A DNA stretch of 64,000 bases, taken from assembly GCF_023898315.1 (NCBI RefSeq), contig NC_064622.1:350529234-350593233 (forward strand), read 5' to 3'. Positions 1 through 10,381 of this stretch are shown in pieces (positions within the stretch are counted from its first letter, which is position 1; each line of letters begins with the position of its first letter). The stretch comes from Schistocerca nitens. Lineage: Eukaryota; Arthropoda; Insecta; Orthoptera; Acrididae. Under the pieces are notes generated by a model. The model ran no database searches. It worked only from the letters and a program-made list of their open reading frames with translations, and was not told the origin of the DNA. The position numbers and the translations under genes are program-made.

Positions 1-345
1 AGCCCTTGGTCACAATTTTCTTAGTCTTATTGACCAGGTTTCAACATTTCTAAGAGTGCCTTCATCAGAATTTAGACATTTAAAGTGGTCTATAACATAA
101 TTACAAATTTATGGGGGGGGGGGGGGGGGAAAGAATTTTTTTATATAAAGAAAGTGTAAGTATTTACTAACAATACAAGACAGTGACAGTACTTACGTGT
201 CACGTATAAAATAAATAACAGGCCAGAAGGGCTTTAGCCACAAAATATTTAAAAGGAATGTGTGAAGGCAAGCCTTTACAGTCACAGGTACTCTTGGAAG
301 TGTTGAAACCTGGTTCATAAGACCAAGAAATTGTGATGGAGGGCT
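1..345. mobile_element. Hairpin (inverted-repeat) element, non-coding
   Basis: The first ~65 bases and the last ~65 bases (about 275-345) are imperfect reverse complements; GGTTTCAACA near 38-50 pairs with TGTTGAAACC at 300-309, and AGCCCT at the left edge pairs with the AGGGCT ending near 344. The interior holds an uninterrupted run of about 18 G (112-129). No coding potential was seen. It resembles the hairpin at 29119-29455 (both arms carry a GAAACCTGG core) and may be the same superfamily. The left target duplication, if any, lies outside the window. Confidence 0.6.
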
Positions 346-1857
346 AATTTGTTTCAATTTTTAATTTATAAACAGTCACTGAACCAAGCAGCCATGTTTA
401 AAACTTTAGGACAAGAATATTCTCCTTTGATACAATTAACCAGCTTTCTGGATCTCTTCATTTTTCTTGTCTGTGCATTAGTTGCAGTTCTTGCCTGTCA
501 TCTTTTTTCATGTGACAATCCTTTTACTACTTCAGTCAACTTACTTTCACGGTCAGAGATCAATTCTCCATGTTTGGTTACTCATTTTCTGCATTGAGCA
601 TCCTTTTTCCAGGTTTAGTGACAGTTTATCTCCTTATCTTATTGTCCTTTGTGACATTTTCTGTTTTTCGGTTTCCTTTTCCATGTGTCCAGCCACCGTT
701 TGTCTTTATTTGTTGATCTTTTTTCTGTATTTAACTTACTTTTTTCAGTTTCTTGCAATAAATATTTTTGTGTCGTCGTACCTTTTCATTGTTTTGCAGT
801 CCACTTTTATTGTTTGGCTATCAACTCCCACTGTTGACCTCTCTTCCCTCTCTGTTCTGTGATGATTTTTTCCTAGTTAGTAGACCAAGTTTTCTCGTAT
901 CACTCCTGTTTTTCTGCATTTGTCGATCATCCATATCCTTGCAGTCTTTTCTGCTTTTCAGAGGCCCTTGCTGTACAGTTTACAAGTATCTTTTTTGTTT
1001 CTTTCAGCATTCTTTTTGTATGTATATAGTACCCTTCACCATATTCTAATCTTTTTTCTTCATTCAGGTGTACCAGCCAAACTCGTATCTCATTTTTTCA
1101 GTGAAAGTGTAACCTTGAACTCGCTGTGAGTAGGTCTCTTTCTTCCAGCGGTGTGTGTGACCAGCTCTTACATTTTAATCTTTCTCACCTCATCTCTCTC
1201 ACCTTCCTAACCTAGTAACTATTACCTAACCTAGTAACTATTAGATCCATAAGCTAATTAGCGTCTCTCTCTTACTTTTCCATGTGTATTTCCATACTAC
1301 AACTACAACACCACTATTCACCTCCTGAAGGTAAACACAGCCAACACTTCTGTTAATTAATTTAGTTGTTGCCTGAACTGAATTTTCTTTTGATATAATT
1401 GACTTAAAAGTTACACTTTCTGTGACGCAAGAAAATTTGGGATCAGAAGCAATGTGTATAGAGAAGAGGTAGGCATTCAAAATGAAATTATCTTATCACC
1501 ACAGATTACATAATCATGAAATTGTTGTAGCTAGAAGAAAATTCAAAGTACAGAGACGAAATGTGATTCCATGCACAATTATTTAAGGAAGCTTTTTTTC
1601 ATTCCCATTTCTTTTTCATTTTTGTGGTCATTGATTGTTTTAAAAATTTTTAATTTAGCTGTGTGAAATATTCCCTAATAAGTATGTGGCCACCTTAGTT
1701 TGTATGTTTGACGTGTGTACATTTACCTACTGAAACCATGCACTTCCAAATTTCCTGTGGTGCTTTGAAATGTAATAGGGGAATCTCAACATTCTGTACT
1801 AGTAATACCAGCAAAAGCAGCAGTTACCTAATAGCACCACTAATTACTCATTTTTAG
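346..1857 (+). other. Intron sequence, no recognised element
   Basis: AT-rich, with a T/C-biased + strand between about 430 and 1230 that opens short Phe/Leu/Ser-rich reading frames. These have compositional bias only and no family similarity, so they are not called. The stretch ends in a pyrimidine-poor but canonical acceptor TTTTTAG before the exon at 1858. Confidence 0.5.
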
Positions 1858-2001
1858 GCTGTGTCAGTGAAAGAAGAGAATACAGCAACAGAAGAAGAAA
1901 ATGTATCTGAATCAGAAGGAAATGTATCAGATGAAATTTTATATCCGCTGGCTACAAAATGGCAAGGAAGTTTTTTGGAGAAGAAATCTGAGCATACAAA
2001 G
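1858..2001 (+). CDS. TTF2: TTF2/lodestar-like gene, coding exon A (first seen here)
   Basis: 48 codons, phase 0 at both ends, bounded by TTTTTAG (acceptor, ends 1857) and GTAAGA (donor, from 2002). The translation is acidic and serine-rich (AVSVKEENTATEEENVSE then SEGNVSDEILYPLATKW), typical of the poorly conserved, disordered N-terminal part of TTF2 proteins. Residues 4-7 of the exon (V-K-E-E) fit the psi-K-x-E SUMO-acceptor consensus, at the same position as in exons B and C. The assignment as exon rests on splice sites, phase compatibility with the next exons and the shared motif, not on direct homology of this segment. Upstream exons, including the start codon, must lie before the window. 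Confidence 0.72.
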
Positions 2002-2320
2002 GTAAGAAATTATTGTGTTCTATAAGGATGAGAAATTTATTTTTGTGATAAGCAGTGCTATTTAAAATTCTTTTGGTGCCTCTGACCTCTCTCTTCAAGT
2101 AATCAGATTTTTTGCTGTCTGAGCGTGAGGTGAGGGAAGAGAGAAACTGAGAACACGCTGCATATGACTTGGTTTTATATTTCACATTGCTCAACAACAT
2201 AGATCAAAAACAAAACAGATTTTCAGTATTTTTAATTATTTTTAGCACTCTTAAGACATAATTTTTATCTGGTACAAGCTGTTGGCATATGGATAAACGC
2301 AGACAATTTCAATGACTTTC

Positions 2321-2321
<1 letters not shown>

Positions 2322-2371
<50 letters not shown>
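2322..2371. repeat. (CA)n microsatellite
   Basis: About 25 uninterrupted CA units in intron 1, preceding the LINE relic that starts near 2480. Confidence 0.97.
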
Positions 2372-2376
<5 letters not shown>

Positions 2377-2889
2377 TCAGAATAGTGTACAGCTTTTGCA
2401 GCATCATTATGGAGACCGTAGGAAAGCACTGTAGATATACTGGACAGCTTTATCGTGAAACGATTTGTCATTAAAACAGGGGTTACCTTGTAGATTAAAC
2501 TGTTACATAAAACACAGACAGGCACTGGCGAAAAGGGTATTCCTGGCCAAGAAAGGTCTAGTAATATCAAACATAGATATACATTTCAGCAAGAAATTTC
2601 TAAGAATGTACATTTGGAGCACAGCATTGTATGGGAGTGAGACATGGAACGTGGGAAAATTGGAACAGAAGAGAATAGAAGTATTTGAGATGTGATGCTA
2701 CAGAAGAATGTTGAGAAATAGGTGAATTGATAAGGTAGGAAATGACTGACAAGAAGAAGGGAGAGGACGATAGAACCTGTATTAAGACTTCAGGAAATAA
2801 TTCCCATGGCACTAGAGAGAGCTGTAGAGGGTGAAAACTGTAGAGCAAGACACTGACTGGGATACATCCAACAGATAATTGAGGACATA

Positions 2890-4114
2890 CACTGTGTGAT
2901 CAAAAGTATCTGGACACCCCCAAAACCATACATTTTTGATCCTAGGTGCATTGTGCTGCCACCTACTGCCAGGTACTCCATATCAACGAACTCAGTAGTC
3001 ATTAGACATCATGAGAGAGCAGAATGGGGTGCTCCGTGGAACTCGTGGACATCAAATGTGGCCAGGTGATTGGGTGTCACTTGTGTCATACATTTGTATG
3101 TGAGATTTCCACTCTCCTAAACATCCCTAGGGCCACTGTTTACGATGTGATAGTGAAGTGGAAATGTAAAGGGACACGTACAGCACAAAAGCGTACAGAC
3201 CGACCTGGTCTGTTGACTGACAAAGACCGTCAACAGTTGAAGAGGGTCTTAATGTGTAATAGGCAGATATCTATCCAGACCATTACACAGGAATTCCAAA
3301 CTGCATCAGGCTCCACTGCAAGTACTAAGACAGTTAGGTGGAAGGTGAGAAAACTTGGATTTTATGGTCGAACGGCTGCTCATAAGCCACACATCACACC
3401 GGTAAATGCCAAATAACACCTCACTTGGTGTAAGGATCGTAAACATTGGATGATTGAACAGTGGAAAAACGTTGTGTGGACCGACGAATCACAGTACACA
3501 GTATGGCAGTCCGATGGCAGGGTGTGGGGTAGGTGAATGCCCGGCGAATGTCATCTGCCAGCATGTGTAGTGCCAACAGTAAAATTTGGAGATGGTGGTG
3601 TTATGGTGTGGTCGTGTTTTTCATGGTGGGGGCTTGCACCCCTTGTTGTTTTGCGTGGCACTATCACAGACCGACCTATATTGATGTTTTAAGCACCTTC
3701 TTGTTTCCCATTGCCGAAGAGCAGTTCGGGGATGGCGATTGCATCTTTCAACACAATCGAGCACCTGTTCATAATGCACGGCATGTGGCGCAGTGGTTAC
3801 ATGACAATAACATCCCTGTAATAGACTGGCCTGCACAGAGGCCTGACCTATGTTTTGGAACGCTGACTTCGTGCTCGGCCTCGCTGACCGACATCGATAC
3901 CTCTCCTCAGTGCAGCACTCCATGAAGAATGGGCTGCCATTCCCCAAGAAAACTTCCAGCACCTTATTGAACATATGCCTTAAAGAGTGGAAGCTGTCAT
4001 CAAGGCTAATGGTGGGCCAACACCATACTGAATTCCAGCATTACCGATGGAGGGGCACCACTAACTTGTAAGTCATTTTCAGCCAGGTGTCTGGATACTT
4101 TTGATCACATAGTG
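2890..4114 (+). mobile_element. Tc1/mariner-type DNA transposon, ~1.2 kb, dead
   Basis: Terminal inverted repeats of about 29 bp (CACTGTGTGATCAAAAGTAT at the left; its complement ..ATACTTTTGATCACATAGTG at the right, 4086-4114) flanked on both sides by TA (2888-2889 and 4115-4116), the duplication expected for this superfamily. The element sits inside the RTE-like LINE relic and cuts a codon of it, so it arrived later. Length and transposase content fit a single-ORF Tc1-like element. Confidence 0.93.
3000..4070 (+). pseudogene. Tc1-like transposase, broken
   Basis: Reading frame from 3024 gives an N-terminal helix-turn-helix segment (CEISTLLNIPRATVYDVIVK) followed by a second DNA-binding region (..RQISIQTITQEFQ..) and then, after a stop near 3414, the first catalytic segment NVVWTDESQY (about 3471-3500; Asp of the DDE triad). 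A later frame (from about 3690) gives FQHNRAPVHNA, where the second catalytic Asp expected next to NxAPxHxA is not present, and then VIDWPAQRPDL; the reading is frame-shifted at about 3848 and the third catalytic acid region is lost from frame. At least one stop, two frameshifts and a missing catalytic residue: non-autonomous and inactive. Confidence 0.9.
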
Positions 4115-4210
4115 TAAGTTACTACTTTGAGATGACAATGTTGGCACAGGAGAGGAATTTGAGATGGACAGTATGAAACCAGTCAGAAGACTGATGACAC
4201 AAAAAAATCT

Positions 4211-5332
4211 GCATATGCACAGGGGTGCTTCCAGCTGAAATGGCAAATGGTCTCAAAAAAAGCTCGAAAACAGATTGAAGGTTGGCAGTTATCTTGAAGC
4301 ATTTAGGAATCTATCCTTTTAATTCTTTCGAGGCCCTGATGAATTCTTCAAACCTCGCACTTCTTTAATGGCAGTGGACTTTGGGAATTTGATTGTGTTT
4401 GTCAGAATGTGTGCCTTGTATAACATGATTTTCCCCACCTGTAAGTGTCTTACTGTGGGCAGTGTACAGCCCAGTCCACTTAAAATGATCTACAATCCAT
4501 TCCAGATGTTCTGATTGTTGTTGCGGCTGCACTCCTTTTTCCTTCATAAATTCAACGGTAGTGACTTTTAAATTGAAAAATCATTCCAGGCATGCCCCTT
4601 GACTTAACCAACACACTTTGTAGTAATATATAAAGTTTCCATACTTTTTGTTCAGTTGCATCAAAGTGAAGGAATGTGTGCGACTTCAGAAATTTTGTTA
4701 TTTATACCACTAATTTCCTCATGTGCTGCATGCCTGCAGGTTTAGCACAAAGTGCTTTTTGATGTACAGAACAATGAATCTGGTCTGTCTAGCATTGTGA
4801 TTTTGTGCTCTTTCACTGTCAACTAAATTTTAAAATCCTTTCTTCATGGTACTGTTGGTGTTGTTTCTCAACAAATTTGCTGTACCCATCGCTTATGTGG
4901 CTGTCTAATGTATATTGAGAAATCTCATCTCTCTCTTCTGTCATTCCCATCCATTTTTAAACACTTCTGATGATAGATCGCTAGACTCACTCTTTTTGTG
5001 GAAACAGTCGTCAGGTCTGTGAACATCCTTCATACCATGAACAACCAATAAATTGTAAACAGCGCTAACATCACAGTACTGCCGGAGAAAATTTACTGAC
5101 CAAAAAAATGCCAAACCACAATATTCAATGAAATGTCATGCTGTTCTGGGTACTTTCAAGAAGGACTGAGTACAGCTGAGACAGGCTAGGCCTAGGCCCA
5201 CATGCAGGATGCTACACACTGCACACTTGGGAGCTAGATACGCTGAGGCTCCCTCTTGTTAACATTAACAAGAGTGCCGTCAGTAATAGTACAGTTAGTG
5301 ATGGCTGGCATGTAACGAGATGGCTCAAGATA
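4211..5332 (+). other. Intron 1 sequence, nothing recognised
   Basis: No coding similarity, inverted repeat or SINE signature was found. Ordinary AT-rich intron or ancient decayed repeat. Confidence 0.45.
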
Positions 5333-5926
5333 TCTCTCCCCATCTCCCCCTCTCCCCATCTCCTCCTCTCCCCCTCTCCCCCTCTCCAGTCTCCTCCTCT
5401 CCCCCTCTCCAGTCTCCTCCTCTCCCCCTCTCCAGTCTCCTCCTCTCCCCCTCTCCACTATCCTCCTCTCCCCCTCTCCACTATCCTCCACTCTCCTCCT
5501 CTCCCCCTCTCCATTCTCCTCCTCTCCCCCTCCGCCTCTCCCCCCTCCGCCTCTCCCCCCTCCCCCTCTCCTCCCCCCCTCCTCCCCCTCCCACACCTAC
5601 CCCTCCTCCCCTCCCCCTCCTCCCCCACCACCTCCTCCCCCTCCACCTCCTCCTCCCCCTCCACCTCCTCCCCCTCCACTGCCTCCCCCTCCACTGCCTC
5701 CCCCTCCGCCTCCTCCCTCTCCCCCTCCTCCCCCTCCCCTTTCCCTCCTACTCTCTCCCTACCCCCCTACCCCCTCTCCCCCTCCCCTCCCCCGCCCCCT
5801 CTCCCCCTCCCCTCCCCTGTCCCTCCTCACCCCCTCCCCACTCACCCCCTTCCCCCCTCCTCCATCTTCCCCTCTCTCCCCCCTCTGCCCCTCACTCTCC
5901 CTCCCTCCCTTTCTCTTTCTCTCTCT
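5333..5926 (+). repeat. ~600-bp homopyrimidine (CCTCCCC/CTCTCC) tract
   Basis: Almost pure C/T on the + strand (sense strand of the host gene), built from irregular CTCCTCTCCCC, CCTCCA and CCCCTCTCC units with early regular 26-28-bp periodicity (5370-5480) around CCAGTCTCCTCCTCT. Long open frames on both strands (Pro/Ser/Leu-rich, Gly/Glu-rich) result from the bias and are not genes. Such a purine/pyrimidine strand asymmetry with mirror symmetry can form H-DNA; that is inference. Confidence 0.95.

Positions 5927-5928
<2 letters not shown>

Positions 5929-5958
<30 letters not shown>
5929..5958. repeat. (AC)n microsatellite abutting the pyrimidine tract
   Basis: Fifteen AC/CA units directly after the homopyrimidine tract. 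Confidence 0.95.
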
Positions 5959-6298
5959 AGCCGTTCCCTAGCCTGATATCTGGTAATGCTGGGATGAGTG
6001 CCACATTTGGCTACTATATCTGCTATTGACTCACTTGAAAAATGTTTATTATGCTTGGAAAACTATTGCTATCACTTCTTAATGTAACATTTGTTGTTTG
6101 TTTTATGCTACCAGTTATGAACACAACAGTGGCTACGCACCTTTACCATAAATAAACTAGCATCAAAATAAATGATAAATATTTACACATGCTACTGACA
6201 AATGCGACAGAATGACACTATTGGTTGGAGTGTCATGGGATACACTGCTTGTTGCCACTTTCCATTGCCCCACCTCCCATTGTCTTGTGTGTGAAACG

Positions 6299-6318
6299 TG
6301 GTGGTGGTGGTGGGTGTG

Positions 6319-6358
<40 letters not shown>
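6299..6358. repeat. (TGG)n-(TAG)n triplet repeat upstream of exon B
   Basis: TGG units (6299-6329) switch to TAG/AGT units (6330-6358), ending 38 bp before the exon at 6397. It opens a long valine-rich frame that runs into exon B but is intronic. A comparable TAC/TGG/CAG compound repeat precedes exon C. Confidence 0.95.
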
Positions 6359-6396
6359 AATTGTTAGTACTTAAGAGAAACATTTCAATTTTTCAG

Positions 6397-6528
6397 ACAC
6401 CATTGGTGAAGCAAGAAGATGTAAGATCAAAAGTATGTGACGAATTCGCAGGTGCTTCAAATCAATGTGGATCACTGCTGTCTTTGAAATCGGAAGATGT
6501 TGGTCTAAAGAATATTCAGAACATGCAG
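6397..6528 (+). CDS. TTF2: TTF2/lodestar-like gene, coding exon B
   Basis: 44 codons, phase 0-0, acceptor TTTTTCAG ending 6396 and donor CAG|GTTGGA from 6529. It begins TPLVKQEDVRSKVCDEF and ends ..LKNIQNMQ. Residues 4-7 (V-K-Q-E) form a psi-K-x-E motif, identical in position to exons A and C. The donor GTTGGA is weaker than consensus, so the 3' boundary is slightly less certain; a downstream alternative was not evident. Family: N-terminal disordered region of a TTF2-type SNF2 ATPase, inferred from the downstream exons. Confidence 0.68.
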
Positions 6529-8760
6529 GTTGGAATTCATTCATCTCACCAGATATTGCCAATGTACAGTGTACAGATTAGTCTAGTTTTGAGACATCAA
6601 ATGTGCTTCTACATACTATCTCCAAAATAGTATTCGATCTAGGCTTACCTTCTGTTTGTGAAGTAATTACAAGATTCTCGGTGAATAAAAACCATTTTCA
6701 TTATTTAAAAGAAAATATTCATGACTCTTTACTCAGTAACACAGCTTTTGCTTCAATTGTGAGTAGCAGTTGTGGCAGCTTCCTGTCAGTCTGTCTTCCC
6801 CATTACAGATTTTGCAGTATGTAGGACTTGCAAGAGAGATAGAAAAAATATAACCTCAGTTGTTACATGTATCTACTGCTATTAATTTTAGTAGTATATA
6901 CATGTATTATTGTTAATTAGTTTGGATCAAAGACTGGAGAGGTCACTGTAAGGGAGTAAAATTGTTGTTTTTCTTCTTCTTCATCTTTATCTTCATTTTC
7001 TTCTTACCAAGTGTGGGCTGACACGCTCTGATCTGTTCTAACCACCTTGTCTGCAGTCCTCCCACAGATGTTCTTCATGGAGGACTGTAACAAAATGCTT
7101 TCTTTTGTACCTTGGTCTAAAAAATTGGCAGATCTTTCAGTTATTGTTAACATCCCAGTCTCTTCAGTACGCAGTAATTTCTGATTTTATCTGCTATTTT
7201 GTAACTTTTACTGTCCTGAAAAACTTCACGTCATGTTTGTCTTTGCTTAGGGTCTTTATGCCCAGCCCTTTATCCCACATAACAACATTGTACTAATCAG
7301 CACTTTCTAAAATTTCATTAGGGGCATTTTCATTCCTTACTGATAAGCAATTTCATTCCCAAGTATTGAAAATACAAGATTTACCCTAATATTATTCCAT
7401 CATTGTTGACCTTTGATCAAACTGGACCGATTTCAGAGAATGCCATTATGAGAGTCTGGTTGTTGAAATTTTTAAATTGTAATTGGAACCTTGGTAGTAC
7501 AGTTGGTACTAGTACAGTTGGTACCCTGCTGTTTGCATTTTATCCACATTTTTCTAAATTATTGCTTGGTATAAGAATAGAGTAGAATGTTAAAGTGCAT
7601 CTGGTTTCAAACTCCGCAATTCATACAAAATTATTGGGGGTAGGTGTTAAACAGCATTTGAGATGTGGTATACACTTATCTTACTCCATGATTTGTATTT
7701 GTCTTAGGTGACATCCTTCTTCTGGTATCTGTTACAAGTGTTGTGTTAAATGAGATAATGTGCCTGACTATAATTAAATGTTTTGGATATCGTGCATTAT
7801 CTCCCAGTTCATATTTCTGTCCACACAGGTGATGGCTTTCTCAAAATTTCTAAACACTTGGTGTGTTTCCAACTAAGTCCATTTCATTTGTATTATCTGT
7901 TTTAAACAGACAACGTGTAACAGATTTTGTTAACTTACATTGTCCCAATACTTTTTTAAATTTCCTGGCCAGTGGAGTATTATTTATTTTTCTGTGAAAT
8001 ATGTCTTTATAACTTACAAAATCTTTGTCATATGAAACTGGCATCTATGATATTTACAACTCTGTAATCTTCTTTCATTTGTACATACATCATGTTCTGT
8101 AGGTTCCATCAATAATGGTCCATCTACCGAAGAAATGGTAAGTTCAATCAAAGGCTTGGATGAGGTCAAACACCAGGATAATTTTTATAGTTATTAGCTC
8201 TACAGGATTTAATTAATAAGGTGCAGTATGGTGATTTACACACTGCACTCAAATTTGAGAGAAGAGGACTGGAAATACCTGTCCATCCAGCCATATTTAG
8301 GTTCCCTGTTTCCTTAAACTCGCTAAGGCAGCTGCTGATAAGATTAATCCAGAAAGTATGTGGCCAATTTCCATATTTTCATTTATGTACTACCTGATGT
8401 GCTCTTTCACTTTAAAAACCTCATTGTCGGTGGGTTGCTGCCTTGTAACTTTTATCTTTTGTTTTCATTTTTCCTCAGTAATTTTTGCCATGTTTTGTTT
8501 CCATATCTGATTATTGATTATTACCAGCTCTTTATAGTAACCTGAGTCTTGGTTGCAGTCAGTACTTACTGTTTCCTTGAATATTCTTTCTTGATTTTGA
8601 AGTGCATTATACTAATTCCTCCAGCATCTGCACCTTAAAAGTACAGTTTTCTGTTTGTTATTGTTTGAGAACCCAGTGTTAAGAAACTATTTTGTTAATT
8701 TTTTTGTTTTGCAGTATGACCATAGATATAACTAAGAGTACAAAGGCTACACAATACTAA
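6529..8760 (+). other. Intron 2, no recognised element
   Basis: Short open frames occur but none shows recognisable similarity. A TTCTTC-rich stretch near 6970-7010 and two tandem GTTGGTAC.. / ACTAGTACAGTTGGTACC copies (about 7497-7530) are the only local repeats seen. Confidence 0.45.
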
Positions 8761-8765
8761 TACTG

Positions 8766-8806
<41 letters not shown>

Positions 8807-8872
8807 GGTGGTGGTGGTGATGGTGGTGGTGGTGACAGCAGCAGTAGCAGTGGCAGCAGCAGTTGTAACAGT
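8761..8872. repeat. (TAC)n-(TGG)n-(CAG)n compound triplet repeat upstream of exon C
   Basis: TAC/ACT units 8761-8804, TGG/TGA units 8805-8834, CAG-type units 8835-8866. It ends about 30 bp before the exon at 8901. The mixture of a TA-N block and a TGG block recalls the repeat before exon B. Confidence 0.95.
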
Positions 8873-8900
8873 AATATTAATTTTTTTTTTACATTTACAG

Positions 8901-9041
8901 GCCGCTGTCATTAAACAGGAGGAGTTTTCAACAAAAAGAGAATCTGGATCTTCTGAAAAAAGTATTCCTGAAGGAATGAAATCACCACAAACTTTGAAAA
9001 CACAGATGATTGCATTACAGAATAGGATACTAAAAACCAAG
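8901..9041 (+). CDS. TTF2: TTF2/lodestar-like gene, coding exon C
   Basis: 47 codons, phase 0-0, acceptor T10-ACATTTACAG (ends 8900) and donor AAG|GTATGA. Translation starts AAVIKQEEFSTKRESGSSEK and ends LKTQMIALQNRILKTK, a short amphipathic/coiled-coil-like helix. Residues 4-7 (I-K-Q-E) are a third psi-K-x-E motif at the same offset. In vertebrate TTF2 proteins a helix of this kind precedes a KST..LPD(K/R)G segment, which is what the next exon supplies, so the order supports the family call. Confidence 0.85.
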
Positions 9042-9399
9042 GTATGAATTCAGTATACTTAGAAATTGACAAAAGTAATTTTTATGTTTCCTCATTCGCT
9101 GCACATCGGTCTTCCCAAAACGTCTATCCTTTTTTTTCATCAAAAGTCTTTCCAAAACTGCCCCTTCCCCCCTGGGAAGTTCTTTATCAGTGTATAAAAT
9201 GTTAACAATTCAAAGGATTGATAAGTTTTACAGTTCCAAGGGAAAAATCTACGGAAAACCTACTGTCACTTAGCATGTAAAAAATATATTTTTTTAAACA
9301 GGATATCCAGGAATAATGCGGGAATTTTTTCCCCCCTGTCTGTGTATACGCCCTGCTATGTCAGTGAAGATACTGGACTTGCTACTGGGTGGACAACAT
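9042..9399 (+). other. Start of intron 3, nothing recognised
   Basis: AT-rich, with a C-run (9163-9175) and no similarity seen. Confidence 0.4.
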
Positions 9400-9729
9400 A
9401 CATCCAGACAGTAATGTCTGGATGTATTGCATTTGACATCTATATACGTACTCTAGAAGCCACCGCACTGTGCGTAGTGGATGATACTTGCAAATAGAAT
9501 GAGGGGAAAAATGACTGTCGATAAGCCTCTGAATGAACACTAATTTCTTGTATCTTATCTTCGTGGTCCTTATGCAAAATGATGGCAATAGAATTGCTCT
9601 GCTGTCAGGTTCAAATACTGGTTGCTTTCCGTCCAGGAATTGCCACTTGAGCTGCCAAAGCATCTCCATAATACTTGCATGTTGTTCGAACATACAGGTA
9701 ACAAATATAGCAGCCCATCTGTGAATTGT

Positions 9730-9965
9730 CCGCCCCTGGTAGCTGAGTGGTCAGCGCGATGGAATGTCATACCTAAAGGCCTGGGTTCGATTCCCGGCTG
9801 GATTGAAGATTTTCTTTGCTCAGGGACTGGGTGTTGTGTTGTCCTTATCATCATTTCACCTCCATTGACACTCAAGTCATCGAAGTGGCGTCAACTCGAA
9901 AGACTTGCACCAGGGGAACGGTCTACCCGACGGGAGGCCCTAGCCACACACCATTTCCATTTTAC
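9730..9965 (+). mobile_element. tRNA-derived SINE with 11-bp target duplication
   Basis: Head 9731-9800 has a box A-like TAGCTGAGTGGTCAGCGCG and box B GGTTCGATTCCC, i.e. an internal pol III promoter in a tRNA-like fold. Body contains TGGGTGTTGTGTTGTC..ATCATCATT and ends in CCATTTCCATTTTA. Flanked by CTGTGAATTGT (9719-9729) and CTGTGGATTGT (9966-9976), one mismatch, so inserted by LINE-type retrotransposition into the minus-strand LINE. Related to the two copies at 18062-18670. Confidence 0.9.
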
Positions 9966-10381
9966 CTGTGGATTGTGTCAATGTCTTCCTGTAATTTGAC
10001 TTGACATGGATCCCAAACACTCAAGCGGTACTCAGGAATAGGGCACACTAGTGTCCTGTATGCAATCTCCTTTACAGATGAACCACACTTTCCTAAAATT
10101 CTCCCAATAAACCAAAGTTGGTCATTCACCTTACCTACCACAATCCTCATATACTTGTTCCATTTCATATTGTTTGGCAACTTATGCCCAGATATTTAAA
10201 TGATGTTACAGTCTTGCAGGGTACTACTAATGCTGTACCTGAAATTAGGGGTTTGTTTTTCTACGCATCTGCTCTAAGTTAAGTTTTTCTACATTTAGAA
10301 CCAGCTGCCATTCGTCACACCAACTAGAAATTTTGTCCAAGTCATCTTGTATCCTCCTACAGTCACTCAACTTCGACACTG

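Larger units (their letters stand above)
2480..4210 (+). mobile_element. RTE-like LINE 3' relic, interrupted by a Tc1/mariner element
   Basis: Decayed C-terminal part of a reverse-transcriptase protein: translation around 2525-2710 reads ..VFLAKKGLVISNIDIHF.. and ..YGSETW..LEQKRIEVFEM, matching the intact-looking C-terminus of the LINE at 24754-25328 (AMYGSETW, KRIEAFEMW). The reading continues to 2887 and resumes after the mariner at 4117: the two halves join across 'IIEDISYYFEMTMLAQE', corresponding to 'IQKDVGCSKYWEMKKLAQD' of the better copy. The end at about 4205 (..CAGAAGACTGATGACACAAAAAAA) matches the LINE 3' end. Multiple stops; dead. Clade RTE is inferred from ~3.1-kb length and protein style of its relatives here. 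Confidence 0.8.

Noticed and set aside
482..1049. Phe/Leu/Ser-rich ORFs that look like membrane proteins
   Set aside because: Composition bias of a T/C-rich stretch; no family, no supporting splice sites or conserved motifs.
5320..5928. 202-codon Pro/Ser/Leu-rich protein on + and Gly/Glu-rich proteins on minus
   Set aside because: Open only because the tract is homopyrimidine/homopurine; no domain, no plausible start.
6298..6630. 110-codon ORF beginning with poly-valine
   Set aside because: The first third is the TGG/TAG triplet repeat; the genuine coding part is the exon 6397-6528.
8747..9040. Minus-strand Ser/Thr-rich ORF
   Set aside because: Antisense shadow of exon C and of a triplet repeat.
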